From contig NC_063174.1 of the NCBI RefSeq assembly GCF_023159225.1, positions 33,377,983 through 33,441,982 of the forward strand: a stretch of DNA of 64,000 bases, given 5' to 3'. The stretch is from Perognathus longimembris pacificus (lineage: Eukaryota; Chordata; Mammalia; Rodentia; Heteromyidae). Under the pieces are notes generated by a model. That model did no database searches. It had not been told where the DNA came from and saw only the letters and a program-made list of their open reading frames with translations. Below, in pieces: positions 31,918 through 43,015 of the stretch (within the stretch, counting starts at the first letter, position 1; the number at the start of each line of letters is the position of its first letter). The position numbers were made by a program, and so were the translations under genes.

Positions 31918-32026
31918 ATGTGCCAGTCTTGGGGCTGGAACTCTAAGGGCCTGGGGGCTGGGCTCTCTGAGCTTTTTGCTCAAGACTAGCACTCTACCAC
32001 TTGAGCCATACAGTTCCACTTTCAGC

Positions 32027-32064
<38 letters not shown>

Positions 32065-32194
32065 GGTGATGGTAGTTAATTGGAGATAAGAGTTTCGTGG
32101 ACTTTACTGCCCAGGCTTGCTTTAAACCATAATCCTCAGATCTCAGCCTACTGAGTTAGCTAGGATTACAGATGTGAACCACTGGTGCCAGGCC
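31918..32194 (-). mobile_element. B1-linker-Geo SINE with internal (GT)n
   Basis: Complete composite. A GT microsatellite at about 32027-32061 sits at the Geo/linker junction. Confidence 0.87.
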
Positions 32195-32385
32195 TAATTT
32201 TTTGTTCCTTATCTGTCACCAGACAGTGAGTGGTGGATTGGTCAGTCCTGAGTTACAGGACTATTTTAAGGCTTCATGGGAGTTGGAGAGTTAGGAGAAG
32301 AGAGAACAGAATAAAGAGCAAATTTGAGAGAAATATTGAGTGGGAAAATTGTCAGGACTTGATAGTTATGAGGTGAATCCCAATT

Positions 32386-32500
32386 AGCCTGGGTATTTGC
32401 TGAGACAGAATGTAGAGGGAGACTAGCCTGGGTATTTGCTGAGACAGAATGTAGAGGGAGACTAGCTTGGGTATTTGCTGAGACAGAATGTAGAGGGAGA
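32386..32500 (+). repeat. 39-bp minisatellite, three units
   Basis: Units begin AGCCTGGGTATTTGCTGAGA at 32386 and 32425 and AGCTTGGGTATTTGCTG at 32464. Nearly identical. The unit length is a multiple of three, so a chance minus-strand frame shows a 13-residue repeat. Confidence 0.96.
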
Positions 32501-33284
32501 AGCAGTTTTTGGTGGGCCCCAAACAGTCTGAGTGCACAGAATAAGAAAGAGGTACTTTGGAATAGGTGCTTTGGAACAGATAGTACTATAGAATGAACCC
32601 TAAAAATACAAATGCCACGTGCAAAAAGTCACTTCCTGGTGAACTTGCTTTTAGCTGAGAGGCCTGAGCTGTTTACATAATGCCCTCTGGTGGTGGAAGA
32701 CACTATTCTACCTCTCTTTATGGTTGAAAATACTAATGCTGAGGGAAAGATTATTCCAAGATTCTTCCCTCTGCTTTCTGTGTGGATGAATTCACTTCCT
32801 ATATTTATAATTCAGGCTAACTAAAGAACCATCTTATTCATAAGTTATCTGTTAGGCAACTTTAGCTATTCATTGCCCTGATGTGAATGGGCAATTTGAT
32901 TGCCTACTAGTGAAGTACAGGAATTAAAATCTTAATTCTTCCTCATAGAGCTCTTCCCTAGGTCCTCAAAGAAAATTAAATTATGTAGATTTATCTTCAG
33001 TGAGTTTTGTCTGGTTCCACAGCCCATAACATATTGAAATGGTGAGCAGAGAACACCTTTTAGAAGTAATTTGTCAGCTTGACAAGGAGACAAAAATACC
33101 AACAAAAACTAGTCTCTAAAAGCATGACATGTCTGAAGACATTTCATGTGGGTGGCAAACAACTCTTGCAAATTAGAGCAGCTTCTGCATGTCCAGCAAA
33201 AGAACCTGATACAGAAACAGGTTACACTATACAAAGGAGCTGTATTTACACATGAGCTGGAGAGCCGTAGGCCAGCATCAGGGA
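32501..33284. other. ZBTB1 intron, unique sequence
   Basis: Nothing recognisable. Confidence 0.4.
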
Positions 33285-33368
33285 GACAAGGTCTTACCCA
33301 ACAGCCACTAAAATTAGATGTGACTTTGAACATATCACTGAACCTTCAAGAGCCTCAGTTTTCTGTCT
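33285..33368 (+). mobile_element. MIR SINE fragment
   Basis: GTGACTTTGAACATATCACTGAACC...GCCTCAGTTTTC is the MIR core. Confidence 0.6.
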
Positions 33369-33377
33369 GGTTGACAA

Positions 33378-33470
33378 AACAGACCAGAACTAGTATTGTG
33401 GCTCAAATGGTAGCAAAACTGCTAAAGGACAGCACTTGGGTCCTTAATTCAAGCGCCCCCCCCCCCAAAA
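33378..33470 (+). mobile_element. Geo-only SINE fragment
   Basis: CAGAACTAGTATTGTGGCTCAAATGG to ATTCAAGCGCCCC then A-run; no ID or B1 half. Confidence 0.7.
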
Positions 33471-33721
33471 AAAAAGACCAACAACTGGATTGAACCTGAT
33501 CATACAGTTACATAAATTGTCACAATGACAATATTTTTAAAAATTTGTTTGAAAAAGCAAAAAAAAAACCCATTTATGTATAGTTTATGAAAGAATCCTC
33601 TGTGTAGTATAATTAGTTGGATATCAAAAAACTAGTGAGAAAAGTTTCCTGATAGTTACGTTAAATGTAGAGCTGGTATTTATATCTAGCAGTGCCTGTT
33701 TCCTGGAATAGTTTTTTGTTT

Positions 33722-33915
33722 TTTTGCCAGTTCTGGGGCTTGAACTCAGGGCCTGAGCACTGTCCCTGGCCTTCTTTTGCTCAAGGCTAGCACTCTATCA
33801 CATGAGCCATAGCACCACTTCTGGCTTTTTCTGTTTATGTGGTGCTGAGGAATTGAACCCAGAGTTTCATGAATGCTAGGCACGCACGTTACCACTAAGC
33901 CACATTCCCAGCCCC
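33722..33915 (-). mobile_element. Older IDL-Geo SINE
   Basis: Minus strand; ID half with ATGAATGCTAGGCACGC. Confidence 0.88.
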
Positions 33916-34636
33916 TAGAATGGCTGTTAATTCTTTCACTTAACAACCATGTACTAAGTGCCAACTGTGTGGGAAGATTGTACTAGGCACAAGGAACACT
34001 AAGGCTATTAAGCCCCATCCCTGTCTCCTTGTCCTTGAGGGCTCAGTATAGTAGGCAATACTGTACACTACTGCTCCTTGAAATCTGTCAGTGCTAATGA
34101 CACAAGTCATAATATGGCATTGTCAGGATAAATACATAGCTACAGTGTGCTTTAACAGATTTAGGGTAGATCATGAAACTGAGCCACCATTTACAGGATT
34201 GTTTCTATGGGAATATGTGTTTCAGGTTCCAAATAACTTAAAAATAAGCTTTGGAACATAACTCAATTATAATTCAGAACTTCCTGTACAAGTACTGAAT
34301 CTGAAATCTAACAACTAGCCAGCATGCTGGGTTGAAATAGTGGATAAAGTTTTCTATGCTTTATTGAATGTCACTTAAGTAGCTTACAATAAAACCTTTT
34401 ATATTTAGGAGTTTATACAACTGGTTATTCTCAGAAATTTCAAGGAGAAAACCTCTGAAGAATTTAATTCATTTAGCTACTGGTTTGTATACTCCGACAA
34501 ATGGCATTCAAGGAAAAAGTTCTTGCTGATGTGATATTTTTATAGGTGGTAAAACTGTCAGGACCATAATTTTGAGCTTGAGTCATATTGCTTGTATTCT
34601 GATCCCAGGAAATCCTCTTTTGGGCATACATATCAT
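33916..34636. other. ZBTB1 intron, unique sequence
   Basis: Nothing recognisable. Confidence 0.4.
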
Positions 34637-34880
34637 TTGTGTAATAAGATACCTAAGGCAGAGTAACTTATAAAGAAAAGTAGTGTATTTAGCTCATGAT
34701 TTTGGTGGCTCCAAGTCCAAACAGCATGGTACTGGCCTTACTGAGGGCTTCCCTGGTTGTTACCTCATGGCAGATAGATTCTAGCACCTCTTAAGTTGCC
34801 ATGCTATGGATGAAGTTTCTGACATATAAAACTTTGAGGGTACACTTTAACCATATCCAAACCATGGTATTCTCTGCTTT
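34637..34880 (+). mobile_element. Old LTR/DNA-type interspersed repeat
   Basis: ACCTAAGGCAGAGTAACTTATAAAGAAAAG...GTGTATTTAGCTCATG and a GAGGGTACACTTTAACCATA end recall an ancient mammalian interspersed repeat. Family not resolved. Confidence 0.4.
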
Positions 34881-34899
34881 TCAGTCTGAAAAATGGGTC

Positions 34900-35105
34900 T
34901 TACAGCCAAGTGCTGATGGTGCACATCTAGATCTGGAGTGTTGTGGTTCAAATCTAGCTAGGGAGAAAAATCCACAAGACTTCTATTTCTAAAAGTAACC
35001 AGCAAAAAGCCAGGCTGGAGATGTGGTTCAGGTAGTAGAGTGATAGCCAGGCAAGTCGGCTGAGAAAGTATGAAGCCCTGGGTACGAGTTCTGCTACTGG
35101 CAAAA
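34900..35105 (+). mobile_element. B1-dID-type SINE
   Basis: B1-like head (GTGCTGATGGTGCACATC, GTTGTGGTTCAAATCTAG), linker AGTAACCAGCAAAAAGCC, ID-like tail (GGCTGGAGATGTGGTTCAG...). Confidence 0.65.
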
Positions 35106-35384
35106 ATTGGTGGGGAGGTCTTAGCACAGTATATATTTTGTACAGTTTGTTATAAAGATTAGTACTAAAATGATAGGTAGAGGTACATGTATACTTAATA
35201 TGTATGTGTATGTGTATTTTATATATATTGTCCCTAGAATAATGCATGACATACAAATGCTAGCTAGTGTATTATAGTTGTCATTCTACTTTGTATAACT
35301 TTTAGTCTAGTAAAGCAAAATACCTTTTACTACTAAAATTATTTTAAAGTGGTTTGTACCCTCAAAGGTGTTTCAGTTTAATGT

Positions 35385-35700
35385 CAGCCTATGAGTACAG
35401 TGCATCTTGATCAATGTTGCCCCTTTTCATTATTTTCTAGCCAACCTGTTGCATAGTTCTCCCAATTACCTACATATCTGTACAAATACGTGAAATGTCT
35501 TACACATTGCTTTCTGTTCTCTAACCCTATCCATTCACCAGCATCTCACTACAAACTTGTTTGGTTCTGGTATAATTCATGGTTTTCTTCCAAACTCTTA
35601 CTGAACTTCATCCAACATAAGTTAGCATTCAGTTCTCAAATTGTTCCATGGTTTTAAATTTAACCCCTCATGTTTCTGTAGCTCTACTGTACTCCATTCT
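35385..35700 (-). mobile_element. L1 3'-end fragment
   Basis: GAGTACAGTGCATCTTGATCAATGTTGCC matches the L1 end at 6640-6690 (same strand). Confidence 0.5.
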
Positions 35701-36089
35701 CTGCCCTTCACCTCACTGGTTTGTCTAGCCTTATGTTGTTCAATACATTCTTTGCTCTCATTTAAAACACAAGGGAAAGCTTTCATTCCAGTTTAGCCTT
35801 TTCAAGGAGGGTGTGTGTGTGCGCGTGTCTGTGTTGTGTGAGTGTGTCTGTCTGTCTTCATACTAAATCCATACGCATACATTCAGTCTGCTAAGACATT
35901 GAAGTACTTAAAAGAAATTAGTGTATGTACAGGTCAAATATCCTTTATATGAAATGCTTGAGACTGGAAATATTTGGAGTTTTCTTAGATTTCTGGATGT
36001 TTACATAGTCCTTATTGGGTGAGTGTTCCTAATCTGAAAAAAAACAACATTCAAAATGCTCCAAAATTCTAAACTTTTTCAGGGGGAGG

Positions 36090-36323
36090 GGTTGGTGGTG
36101 CTAGTACTGGGGCTTGAACTCAAGGCCTGGGCATTGTCCCTGCGTTCTTTTGCTCAAGGCTAATGCACCACCACTTGAGACACACCTCTGTTTTCAGCTT
36201 TCTGTGGTTAATTGGAGATTAAGAATCTCTTGATTTTGCCCAGACTGGCTTTGAACTACAATTCTCAGATCTTAGCGTCCTGAGTAGCTAAGATTACAGG
36301 TGTGAGCCACTGGCACCCAGCTC
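36090..36323 (-). mobile_element. B1-linker-Geo composite SINE
   Basis: Complete minus-strand copy. Confidence 0.85.
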
Positions 36324-36370
36324 AAAGTTCTAAACTTTTAAAATGACGTGCTGGCATTAAAAATGTTTAG

Positions 36371-36497
36371 GATTTTTTTTTTTAATTGAAGATAGTTGTA
36401 CAGACTTTCCTGCTGGGACTGGCTTCAAACTGTGATCCTCAGATATCAGCCTCATAAGTAATTAGGATTACAGATGTGAGCCACTGGTGCCTGGCTA
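36371..36497 (-). mobile_element. B1 head + linker without Geo
   Basis: T-run, AATTGAAGATAG linker remnant, then a B1 head. The Geo half is absent although a tail-like T-run is present. Confidence 0.7.
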
Positions 36498-37363
36498 GGA
36501 TCTCCCTTTTCTAAGTTCAAATTCTCAGTATACTCAGCTTGTAATCCACACTACTCAGCTCTTTGTAATCTTTTATATAGTGCTTTAGGAGTATTTGGAG
36601 TTCTGATTTTCCTATTAGCAGTGCTCACCCTACACACTTAAGTCCTCTTTGAGGTCCTGATGTAGTTACAAGTGGAACAGAAGGGAGGTACTAAATTGGG
36701 TGTCCTGTGCTAGCTCTCCTCCAGACTACACAAATTAACTTGAGGCCTGAAATGTAATGCAAGTCACATACAATTTGTTATGATTATTTCTCTGGAGTCT
36801 CTTGCAAATTACTTTTAAATTACTTATTCATTCACTTCAGCCTTATGGCCCCTGGTCATTTGCTCGGGTAGTGTTATTTCCAATTTAAGAGATTTCGCCA
36901 TAGAGGAAATTATTTCTGAAAACTTACTATAGGGAGAAATTTTCTGAAATGGCTTCCCCAGTAGGTTTTAGGAACATGACTGTTCAATAAGTATATAAAT
37001 GGACATGTATAGATGAAACCACATCTGTAGTATTCACTTGGGATGGATAACAGCAACTGGCCAGTGAACACTGAATTAAGAACCCACACCTAGTACTTAA
37101 GCTTTCTTTGAGAACGAACATCCCATAATACGAAGGAAGTGGTTGTTGGTACTGTGTAGGTGGACATGAGTCTCTTCTGTAGTCCTAGTACCTACTTTAC
37201 CACACTTAACCATCCTGATACATTGTTTGTTCTGTCCTAGGTCTTTGTCTCTATGAAATTAAGAATGTTTGATTAATATTGAAGCTCTAAAAGTCTATTA
37301 TTAATAAATTGCTTCATATGCTAAATGTGTTTGATGGCTTTCATTTTTGAGATAAGCAGATAT
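36498..37363. other. ZBTB1 intron, unique sequence
   Basis: No repeat or gene seen. Confidence 0.45.
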
Positions 37364-37793
37364 TTTTTTTTTTTTTTTTGCCAGTCCTGGGCCTTGGACT
37401 CAGGGCCTGAGCACTGTTCCTGGCTTTTTTTTTTTTTTTGGCCAGTCCTGGGCCTTGGACTCAGGGCCTGAGCACTGTCCCTGGCTTCTTCCAGCTCAAG
37501 GGCTCAAGGCTAGCACTCTGCCACTTGAGCCACAGCGCCGCTTCTGGCCGTTTTCTGTATATGTGGTGCTGGGGAATCGAACCTAGGGCCTCGTGTATAT
37601 GAGGCAGGCACTCTTGCCACTAGGCTATATCCCCAGCCCTGTTCCTGGCTTTTTTGCTCAAGGCTAGCACTCTGCCACTTGAGCCACAGCACCACTTCTG
37701 GCCGTTTTCTGTATATGTGGTGCTGGGGAATCCAACCTAGGGCTTCATGTATATGAGGCAAGCACTCTTGCTACTAGGCCATATTCCTAGCCC
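37364..37793 (-). mobile_element. IDL-Geo SINE (host) split by another
   Basis: Host pieces 37364-37430 and 37639-37793. Confidence 0.92.
37431..37638 (-). mobile_element. IDL-Geo SINE of a young subfamily, nested
   Basis: Inserted in the A-rich middle of the host Geo with a perfect 17-bp TSD CTGTTCCTGGCTTTTTT (37414-37430, 37639-37655). Shares diagnostic bases with the copy at 57626 (GCCGCTTCTGG, CGAACCTAGGGCC, GAGGCAGGCAC). Confidence 0.95.
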
Positions 37794-37816
37794 CCAGATA
37801 AACTTTTTCAAACTAA

Positions 37817-38044
37817 CTTTTGCCAGTTGTGGGGCTTGAACTCAGGGCTGGGGCACTGTCCCTGAGTCTCTTTGTGTTCAAGGCTAGCACTCTACCACTT
37901 GAGCCATAGTGCCACATCAGATTTTTGAGTGGTTAATTGTAGATGAGTCTCAGGCGGGCTTTTCTGCCAGAGCTAGTTTCTGTGATTCTCAGAACTCAAC
38001 CTCTTGAGTGGCTAGGATTATAAGCATGAGCCACCAGTACCTGT
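37817..38044 (-). mobile_element. B1-linker-Geo composite SINE
   Basis: Complete, GCCAGTTGTGGGGCTTG to GAGCCACCAGTACCTG. Confidence 0.86.
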
Positions 38045-38550
38045 TTAATAAATTTTTGGAGGTTTTGTTTTTGTAGTTTTATTAGGGATGTCAAGAAAGT
38101 GAAAAAGCAAATTTGGAGTTTGAAATTGCCTGTAAAAATAAATGAATTGTAAATATTCTCAAGGGATCAGCTTTTAAAATCTTTCAAGAATTTAGATCCT
38201 TATTCTTCCATGTCCCCTGGGTGAAACTACAGTTGCATAATGACATTGCCCAGAAGTTGTAGGTTTAACATTTAAAATTGTTTAGTTTAGCTCTTGTTTA
38301 GCTTCCTATGCTACAATGGGAAGACAGAAATACTGGTAGACATATGAAGGATTTATATCTAGCTCTATGGGACACAGACCCTGTGTTCTTTTCTTTACAG
38401 CATGATACCTTCTGCAGTGTGTGTACTTTTACTATGTGCACATTGAATGAAATCAGTAGCCTGGATAAAATATTCCTGGTATCCTAGAGATTATGCCCAT
38501 GCTACTGCTGATTCTCAGTACTTTATACAGTGTTTAGCACTTAATATTCA
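38045..38550. other. ZBTB1 intron, unique sequence
   Basis: Possible MIR tail at 38510-38551 (GTACTTTATACAGTGTTTAG); otherwise nothing. Confidence 0.4.
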
Positions 38551-38745
38551 TTGTGGCTGGATGCTGTGGCTCATGCTGTAATCCCAGCTACTAAGGAGGA
38601 AAGCAGGAGGATGGATCATGGTTCAAGACCAACACCCAGGCAAAATGTGAGATTCCCAAACCAATAAGGCCAAACATGCACAGAGAATCATGGGAAGATG
38701 GCCACCAAAGGCTGATCCTAGGCATAAACAAGAAACCCTGTAATT
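38551..38745 (+). mobile_element. B1-like head with an unrelated tail
   Basis: GATGCTGTGGCTCATGCTG and GTAATCCCAGCTACTAAGG are B1-like, but after TGTGAGATTCCCAAACC comes about 80 bp not matching B1, ID or Geo. Confidence 0.5.
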
Positions 38746-38849
38746 TGAATAGTGACTAGCTTCAGATGTGCCTATACAGTTGGCATTCTATGTATTTTTG
38801 TTTAACTATTATGTGACATTTTATTCATCTGTGAAATATCATGTTTGGT

Positions 38850-38990
38850 GTTATTTGAGGTAGTATTCTCACCTTGAAACTTGGAGTCAACAAGGATACT
38901 TCAGTTGCAAAATTAGATTTGAACCCAGATGTGTTGGGTGTAAGTGAAGCCTGTGCTCTTTGCACTGTGCCGTATACTATACCATCCTCA
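38850..38990 (-). mobile_element. MIR SINE fragment
   Basis: GATTTGAACCCAGATGTG...GCCTGTGCTCTTTGCACTG, MIR core on the minus strand. Confidence 0.55.
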
Positions 38991-39104
38991 ATAACATTTC
39001 CTTTTGGCTTTAGTGTGATCATTCAGAATCCTCCAAGTTTGTTTCAGCTTTGAACAACTCATAACTAGAAAGTAAGTCTTTTCCTTTCCTTCTTCATTTT
39101 TTTA

Positions 39105-39320
39105 TTTTTTGGTGTGGAGTGGGGTTTGAATTCAGGACTTTAAGCTCAAGGCTTGGTGCTTTACCACTTAAGCCATACCTTTACTTCTGACTTTTTCTTG
39201 GTCAATTGGAGATAAAAGTCTCAAATTTGTCTGCCTGATCTGGCTTCAAACCTGGATCCTCAGATCTCGGCCTCCAGAGTGGCTGGGATTAAAGGAGTGA
39301 GCCACCAGCGCTCTGTTAGG
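39105..39320 (-). mobile_element. B1-linker-Geo SINE
   Basis: Geo shortened by about 20 bp; linker TTGGTCAATTGGAGATAA; intact head. Confidence 0.82.
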
Positions 39321-39447
39321 CTTTATATAATTTTAATTGTAACCTTAGTTTGTATTTCTGCTTGAGCCTCCATCCTGAATCATCTTTCTTCTGTTGTCTT
39401 CACTTATAAACATATTCAAAGGTTACTCAATGTTAAAAGACTAGATT

Positions 39448-39654
39448 CTGGGGCTGGGCATGTGGCTTAGCGGTAGAGTACTTGCCTAGCATGCACAAAG
39501 CCCTGGGTTTGAGTCCTCAGGACCACATAAACAGAAAAAGCCGGAAGTGATGCTGTGGCTCAAGAGGTAAAGTGATAGCCTTGAGCAAAAGAAGCCAGGG
39601 ACAGTGCTCAGACCCTGAGTACAAGCCCCAGGACGGCCAAAAAAAAAAAAAAAA
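39448..39654 (+). mobile_element. Older-type IDL-Geo SINE with TSD
   Basis: ID half of ancestral type; TSD AAAAGACTAGATT at 39435-39447 and 39655-39667. Confidence 0.92.
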
Positions 39655-39839
39655 AAGACTAGATTATAAGGAATATTTACCTGACTTTCATTGTTAGCAG
39701 GCACTCAGATTATAATACTTTGATGAGTATCTGTGAATACATTGTTCTGAAGTTATGTGCATGGCAAACAGACTTCTTCATAGTTTGGGTATAGATACCC
39801 AAGATAAAGAGGTTTGAAAAAGTTTACCATCTTTGTTGT

Positions 39840-40044
39840 TATTGTTGAGGTCCTGGGGCTTAACTCAGGGTCTGGGCGCTGTTCCTGAACTTTTTTGCTC
39901 AAGACTAGTGCTCTTCCAGTTGAGCCACAGTTCCACTTCCAACTTTTTTATGGTTAATTGGTGCTAAGTCTCCTGGACTTTCCTCAGATCTCAGCCTCCT
40001 GAGTAGCTAGGAATACAGATGTGAGTGAGCCAGGGGCACCCAGC
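39840..40044 (-). mobile_element. B1-linker-Geo SINE, head deleted
   Basis: Deletion in the head (CTTTCCTCAGATCTC joins directly) and a small GTGA duplication near the end. Confidence 0.8.
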
Positions 40045-40119
40045 CAGAATCTAGAGCTGTTTTTTTATTCTGGATATTTTGCTTGAAGTTTTTGTCATAT
40101 GTATGTGTTCTTTTGTACT

Positions 40120-40353
40120 TTCTTTTGTGAACTAGTAGTAGGGCTTGAACTTGAGGCCTCATGTTTTCACTTGGCTTATTCACTCAAGGCTGGCATTCTA
40201 CCACTTGACCCAGACCTCTACTTCTGTCTTTTTGCTAGTTAATTGTAGAAAGGAGTCTTCAGGATTTTACTGCTCAGGCTGACGTTGAGTGACAATTCTC
40301 AGATCTCAGCCTCCTGAGTAGGACTACAGACCTGAGCCACTAGCACTCATCTT
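40120..40353 (-). mobile_element. B1-linker-Geo SINE, diverged
   Basis: Geo end GTAGGGCTTGAACTTGAGG, linker TTGCTAGTTAATTG. Confidence 0.8.
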
Positions 40354-40385
40354 ATTTTTTTTTTAACAAGTAAAAAATAAAAGAA

Positions 40386-40616
40386 AGCCAGGTGCTGGTG
40401 GCTCCTGCCTGTAATCCTAGCTACTCAGGAGGTTTAGACCTGAGGATTGAGTTTCAGTGCCAGCTTGGGTAAGAAAGTCCATGAGACTTAACCTCCAGTT
40501 AACCACCAGAAAATCAGAACTGGTGCTGTGGCTCAAACTGGTAGAGCACTAGTTTTGTGCAAAAGAGATCAGGGACAGCTCCCAGACCCTGAGTTCAAGC
40601 TCCACAACCAACTGTG

Positions 40617-40646
<30 letters not shown>
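40386..40646 (+). mobile_element. B1-linker-Geo SINE with (TGTATA)n tail
   Basis: Complete copy ending CTCCACAACCAACTG, followed by TGTATA repeats at 40614-40646. Lies 200 bp before the ZBTB1 coding exon. Confidence 0.87.
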
Positions 40647-40647
<1 letters not shown>

Positions 40648-40841
40648 TACAAAAATATATAATCTAAGAATGAATATCTTCTTTGCAATAAATTTGCTCC
40701 TTTATGTCTCAAATTAAATTCTAATCAATATAGTGTGTTCTAATTACAGGATTATTGCTTCATTGTAAAGTTATACAAGTTACAATTGGTGACAATTATT
40801 TTCTTTTAAGTGTTCTTGATATCTTGTCTGACTTCATTATT

Positions 40842-40855
40842 TTTGTTTTCTATAG
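40842..40855 (+). other. ZBTB1: Splice acceptor of the ZBTB1 coding exon
   Basis: TTTTTGTTTTCTATAG with AG at 40854-40855, leaving 18 nt of 5' UTR before the ATG. A second AG at 40869-40870 (TTAACAG) is possible but lacks its own pyrimidine tract. Confidence 0.75.
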
Positions 40856-40873
40856 GTCTCTAATTAACAGAAG

Positions 40874-43015
40874 ATGGCAAAGCCGACTCACAGCAGCTAC
40901 GTCCTTCAGCAGCTTAACAACCAAAGAGAATGGGGTTTTCTCTGTGACTGTTGCATTGCAATTGATGATATTTACTTTCAAGCACACAAAGCAGTTCTGG
41001 CTGCTTGTAGCTCCTATTTTAGAATGTTTTTCATGAACCATCAGCATAGTACTGCACAATTGAATCTCAGCAACATGAAAATTAGTGCTGAGTGTTTTGA
41101 TCTCATTTTGCAGTTTATGTATCTAGGAAAGATTATGACAGCACCGTCTAGTTTTGAGCAGTTCAAAGTAGCAATGAACTACCTACAGCTGTACAATGTT
41201 CCTGACTGTTTAGAAGACATACAGGATGCAGATTGTTCTAGTTCAAAATGTTCATCTTCTGCTTCCAGCAAGCAGAACAACAAAATGATTTTTGGGGTAA
41301 GAATGTATGAAGACACTGTGGCTAGAAATGGCAGTGAAGCCAACCGGTGGTATACAGAACCAAGTTCAACAGTAAATACGCCACATATTAGAGAACCAGA
41401 GGAAGAATCTATACAGCTAGGTAATTTTCCTGAACCACTATTTGATGTATGTAAAAAGAGTTCGGTGTCCAAATTATCTACTCCAAAAGAACGTGTGTCA
41501 CGACGCTTTGGGAGGAGTTTTACCTGTGATAGTTGTGGCTTTGGCTTCAGCTGTGAAAAACTACTAGATGAACACGTGCTGACCTGTACTAACAGACATT
41601 CATACCAAAATTCAAGATCCTACCACCGAATAGTAGACATTAGAGAGGGGAAAGACAGTAACATCAAAGCTGAATTTGGTGATAAGGATTCTTCTAAGCC
41701 ATTTTCTGCACAAACAGACAAGTATAGAGGAGATACAAGCCAGGCTCCTGATGACTTGGCTTCAACCACTGGCTCCAGAAAAAGTAGCACAGTGGAGTCT
41801 GAAGTAGTCAGTGAAGAAAAAAGCAGAGCGGCTGAAAGGAAAAGAATCATTATCAAGATGGAACCTGAAGATATTCCTACTGATGAGCTGAAAGACTATA
41901 ACATTATTAAGGTTAATGATAAAGACTGTAATGAATCCACTGACAATGATGAATTAGAAGACGAACCTGAGGAGCCGTTTTATAGATACTATGTTGAAGA
42001 AGATGTCAGCATTAAAAAAAGTGGTAGGAAAGCCCTAAAACCTCGGATGTCTATAAATGTTGATGAAAGAGGTGGTTTAGAAAATATGAGGCCTCCTGCC
42101 AACAGCAGTCCAGCACAGGAGGATACTGAAAACGCATCTTGTGAGCTGTGTGGACTCACGATAACGGAGGAGGACTTGTCCTCTCACTACTTAGCCAAAC
42201 ACATTGAAAATATCTGTGCATGTGGTAAATGTGGACAAATCCTTGTCAAGGGCAGACAGCTTCAGGAACATGCTCAAAGATGTGGAGAGCCTCAAGATCT
42301 GACAATGAATGGGTTAGGAAATACTGAGGAGAAAATGGACATGGAAGAAAATCCTGATGAGCAATCTGAAATAAGAGATATGTTTGTTGAAATGTTGGAT
42401 GACTTTAGGGACAATCATTACCAGATAAGCAGTATCCAAAAAAAGCAGTTGTTTAAACATTCTGCCTGTCCTTTTCGATGTCCTAATTGTGGCCAGCGTT
42501 TTGAAACTGAAAATCTCGTGGTTGAACATATGTCTAGTTGCCTAGACCAAGATATGTTTAAGAGTGCCATCATGGAAGAAAATGAAAGAGATCACAGGCG
42601 AAAGCATTTTTGTAATCTGTGTGGAAAAGGATTTTACCAGCGGTGTCATTTAAGAGAACACTATACTGTTCATACTAAGGAAAAACAGTTTGTTTGTCAG
42701 ACTTGTGGAAAGCAGTTTTTAAGAGAACGTCAGTTGCGTCTGCACAATGATATGCACAAAGGCATGGCCAGGTATGTCTGTTCCATTTGTGATCAAGGAA
42801 ACTTCCGAAAACATGACCATGTACGGCATATGATTTCTCATTTATCTGCGGGTGAGACTATATGCCAGGTCTGCTTTCAGATATTCCCAAATAATGAACA
42901 GTTGGAGCAGCACATGGATGTTCATCTGTATACATGTGGAATATGTGGAGCAAAATTTAATTTGAGGAAAGATATGAGATCACATTATAATGCCAAGCAT
43001 TTGAAAAGAACCTAA
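40874..43015 (+). CDS. ZBTB1: ZBTB1, BTB/zinc-finger transcription factor
   Basis: Nuclear transcriptional repressor required for lymphoid development; also reported in chromatin remodelling and translesion DNA synthesis. 713 codons plus TAA, in one exon, equal to the human long isoform. BTB/POZ at about 1-110 ([17 protein letters not shown]). A UBZ4-like C2HC finger is at 218-238 (CDSC...HVLTC). SUMO-type motifs are IKAE (K265) and IKME (K328, a SUMO site known in human). More fingers follow at about 423-443, 450-470, 536-556, 580-600, 608-628, 636-656, 664-684 and 688-709; the third and fourth end in Cys rather than His. The start is the first ATG after the acceptor and matches the family. 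A good internal donor (CAG/GTATGT, GT at 42772) allows a shorter isoform using the exon at 52887. Paralogue of ZBTB25. Confidence 0.98.
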   Translation: MAKPTHSSYVLQQLNNQREWGFLCDCCIAIDDIYFQAHKAVLAACSSYFRMFFMNHQHSTAQLNLSNMKISAECFDLILQFMYLGKIMTAPSSFEQFKVAMNYLQLYNVPDCLEDIQDADCSSSKCSSSASSKQNNKMIFGVRMYEDTVARNGSEANRWYTEPSSTVNTPHIREPEEESIQLGNFPEPLFDVCKKSSVSKLSTPKERVSRRFGRSFTCDSCGFGFSCEKLLDEHVLTCTNRHSYQNSRSYHRIVDIREGKDSNIKAEFGDKDSSKPFSAQTDKYRGDTSQAPDDLASTTGSRKSSTVESEVVSEEKSRAAERKRIIIKMEPEDIPTDELKDYNIIKVNDKDCNESTDNDELEDEPEEPFYRYYVEEDVSIKKSGRKALKPRMSINVDERGGLENMRPPANSSPAQEDTENASCELCGLTITEEDLSSHYLAKHIENICACGKCGQILVKGRQLQEHAQRCGEPQDLTMNGLGNTEEKMDMEENPDEQSEIRDMFVEMLDDFRDNHYQISSIQKKQLFKHSACPFRCPNCGQRFETENLVVEHMSSCLDQDMFKSAIMEENERDHRRKHFCNLCGKGFYQRCHLREHYTVHTKEKQFVCQTCGKQFLRERQLRLHNDMHKGMARYVCSICDQGNFRKHDHVRHMISHLSAGETICQVCFQIFPNNEQLEQHMDVHLYTCGICGAKFNLRKDMRSHYNAKHLKRT

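Noticed and set aside
32352..32537. Minus-strand frame with a 13-residue repeat (SLYILSQQIPRLV)
   Set aside because: A by-product of a 39-bp minisatellite whose unit length is divisible by three; no other coding evidence.
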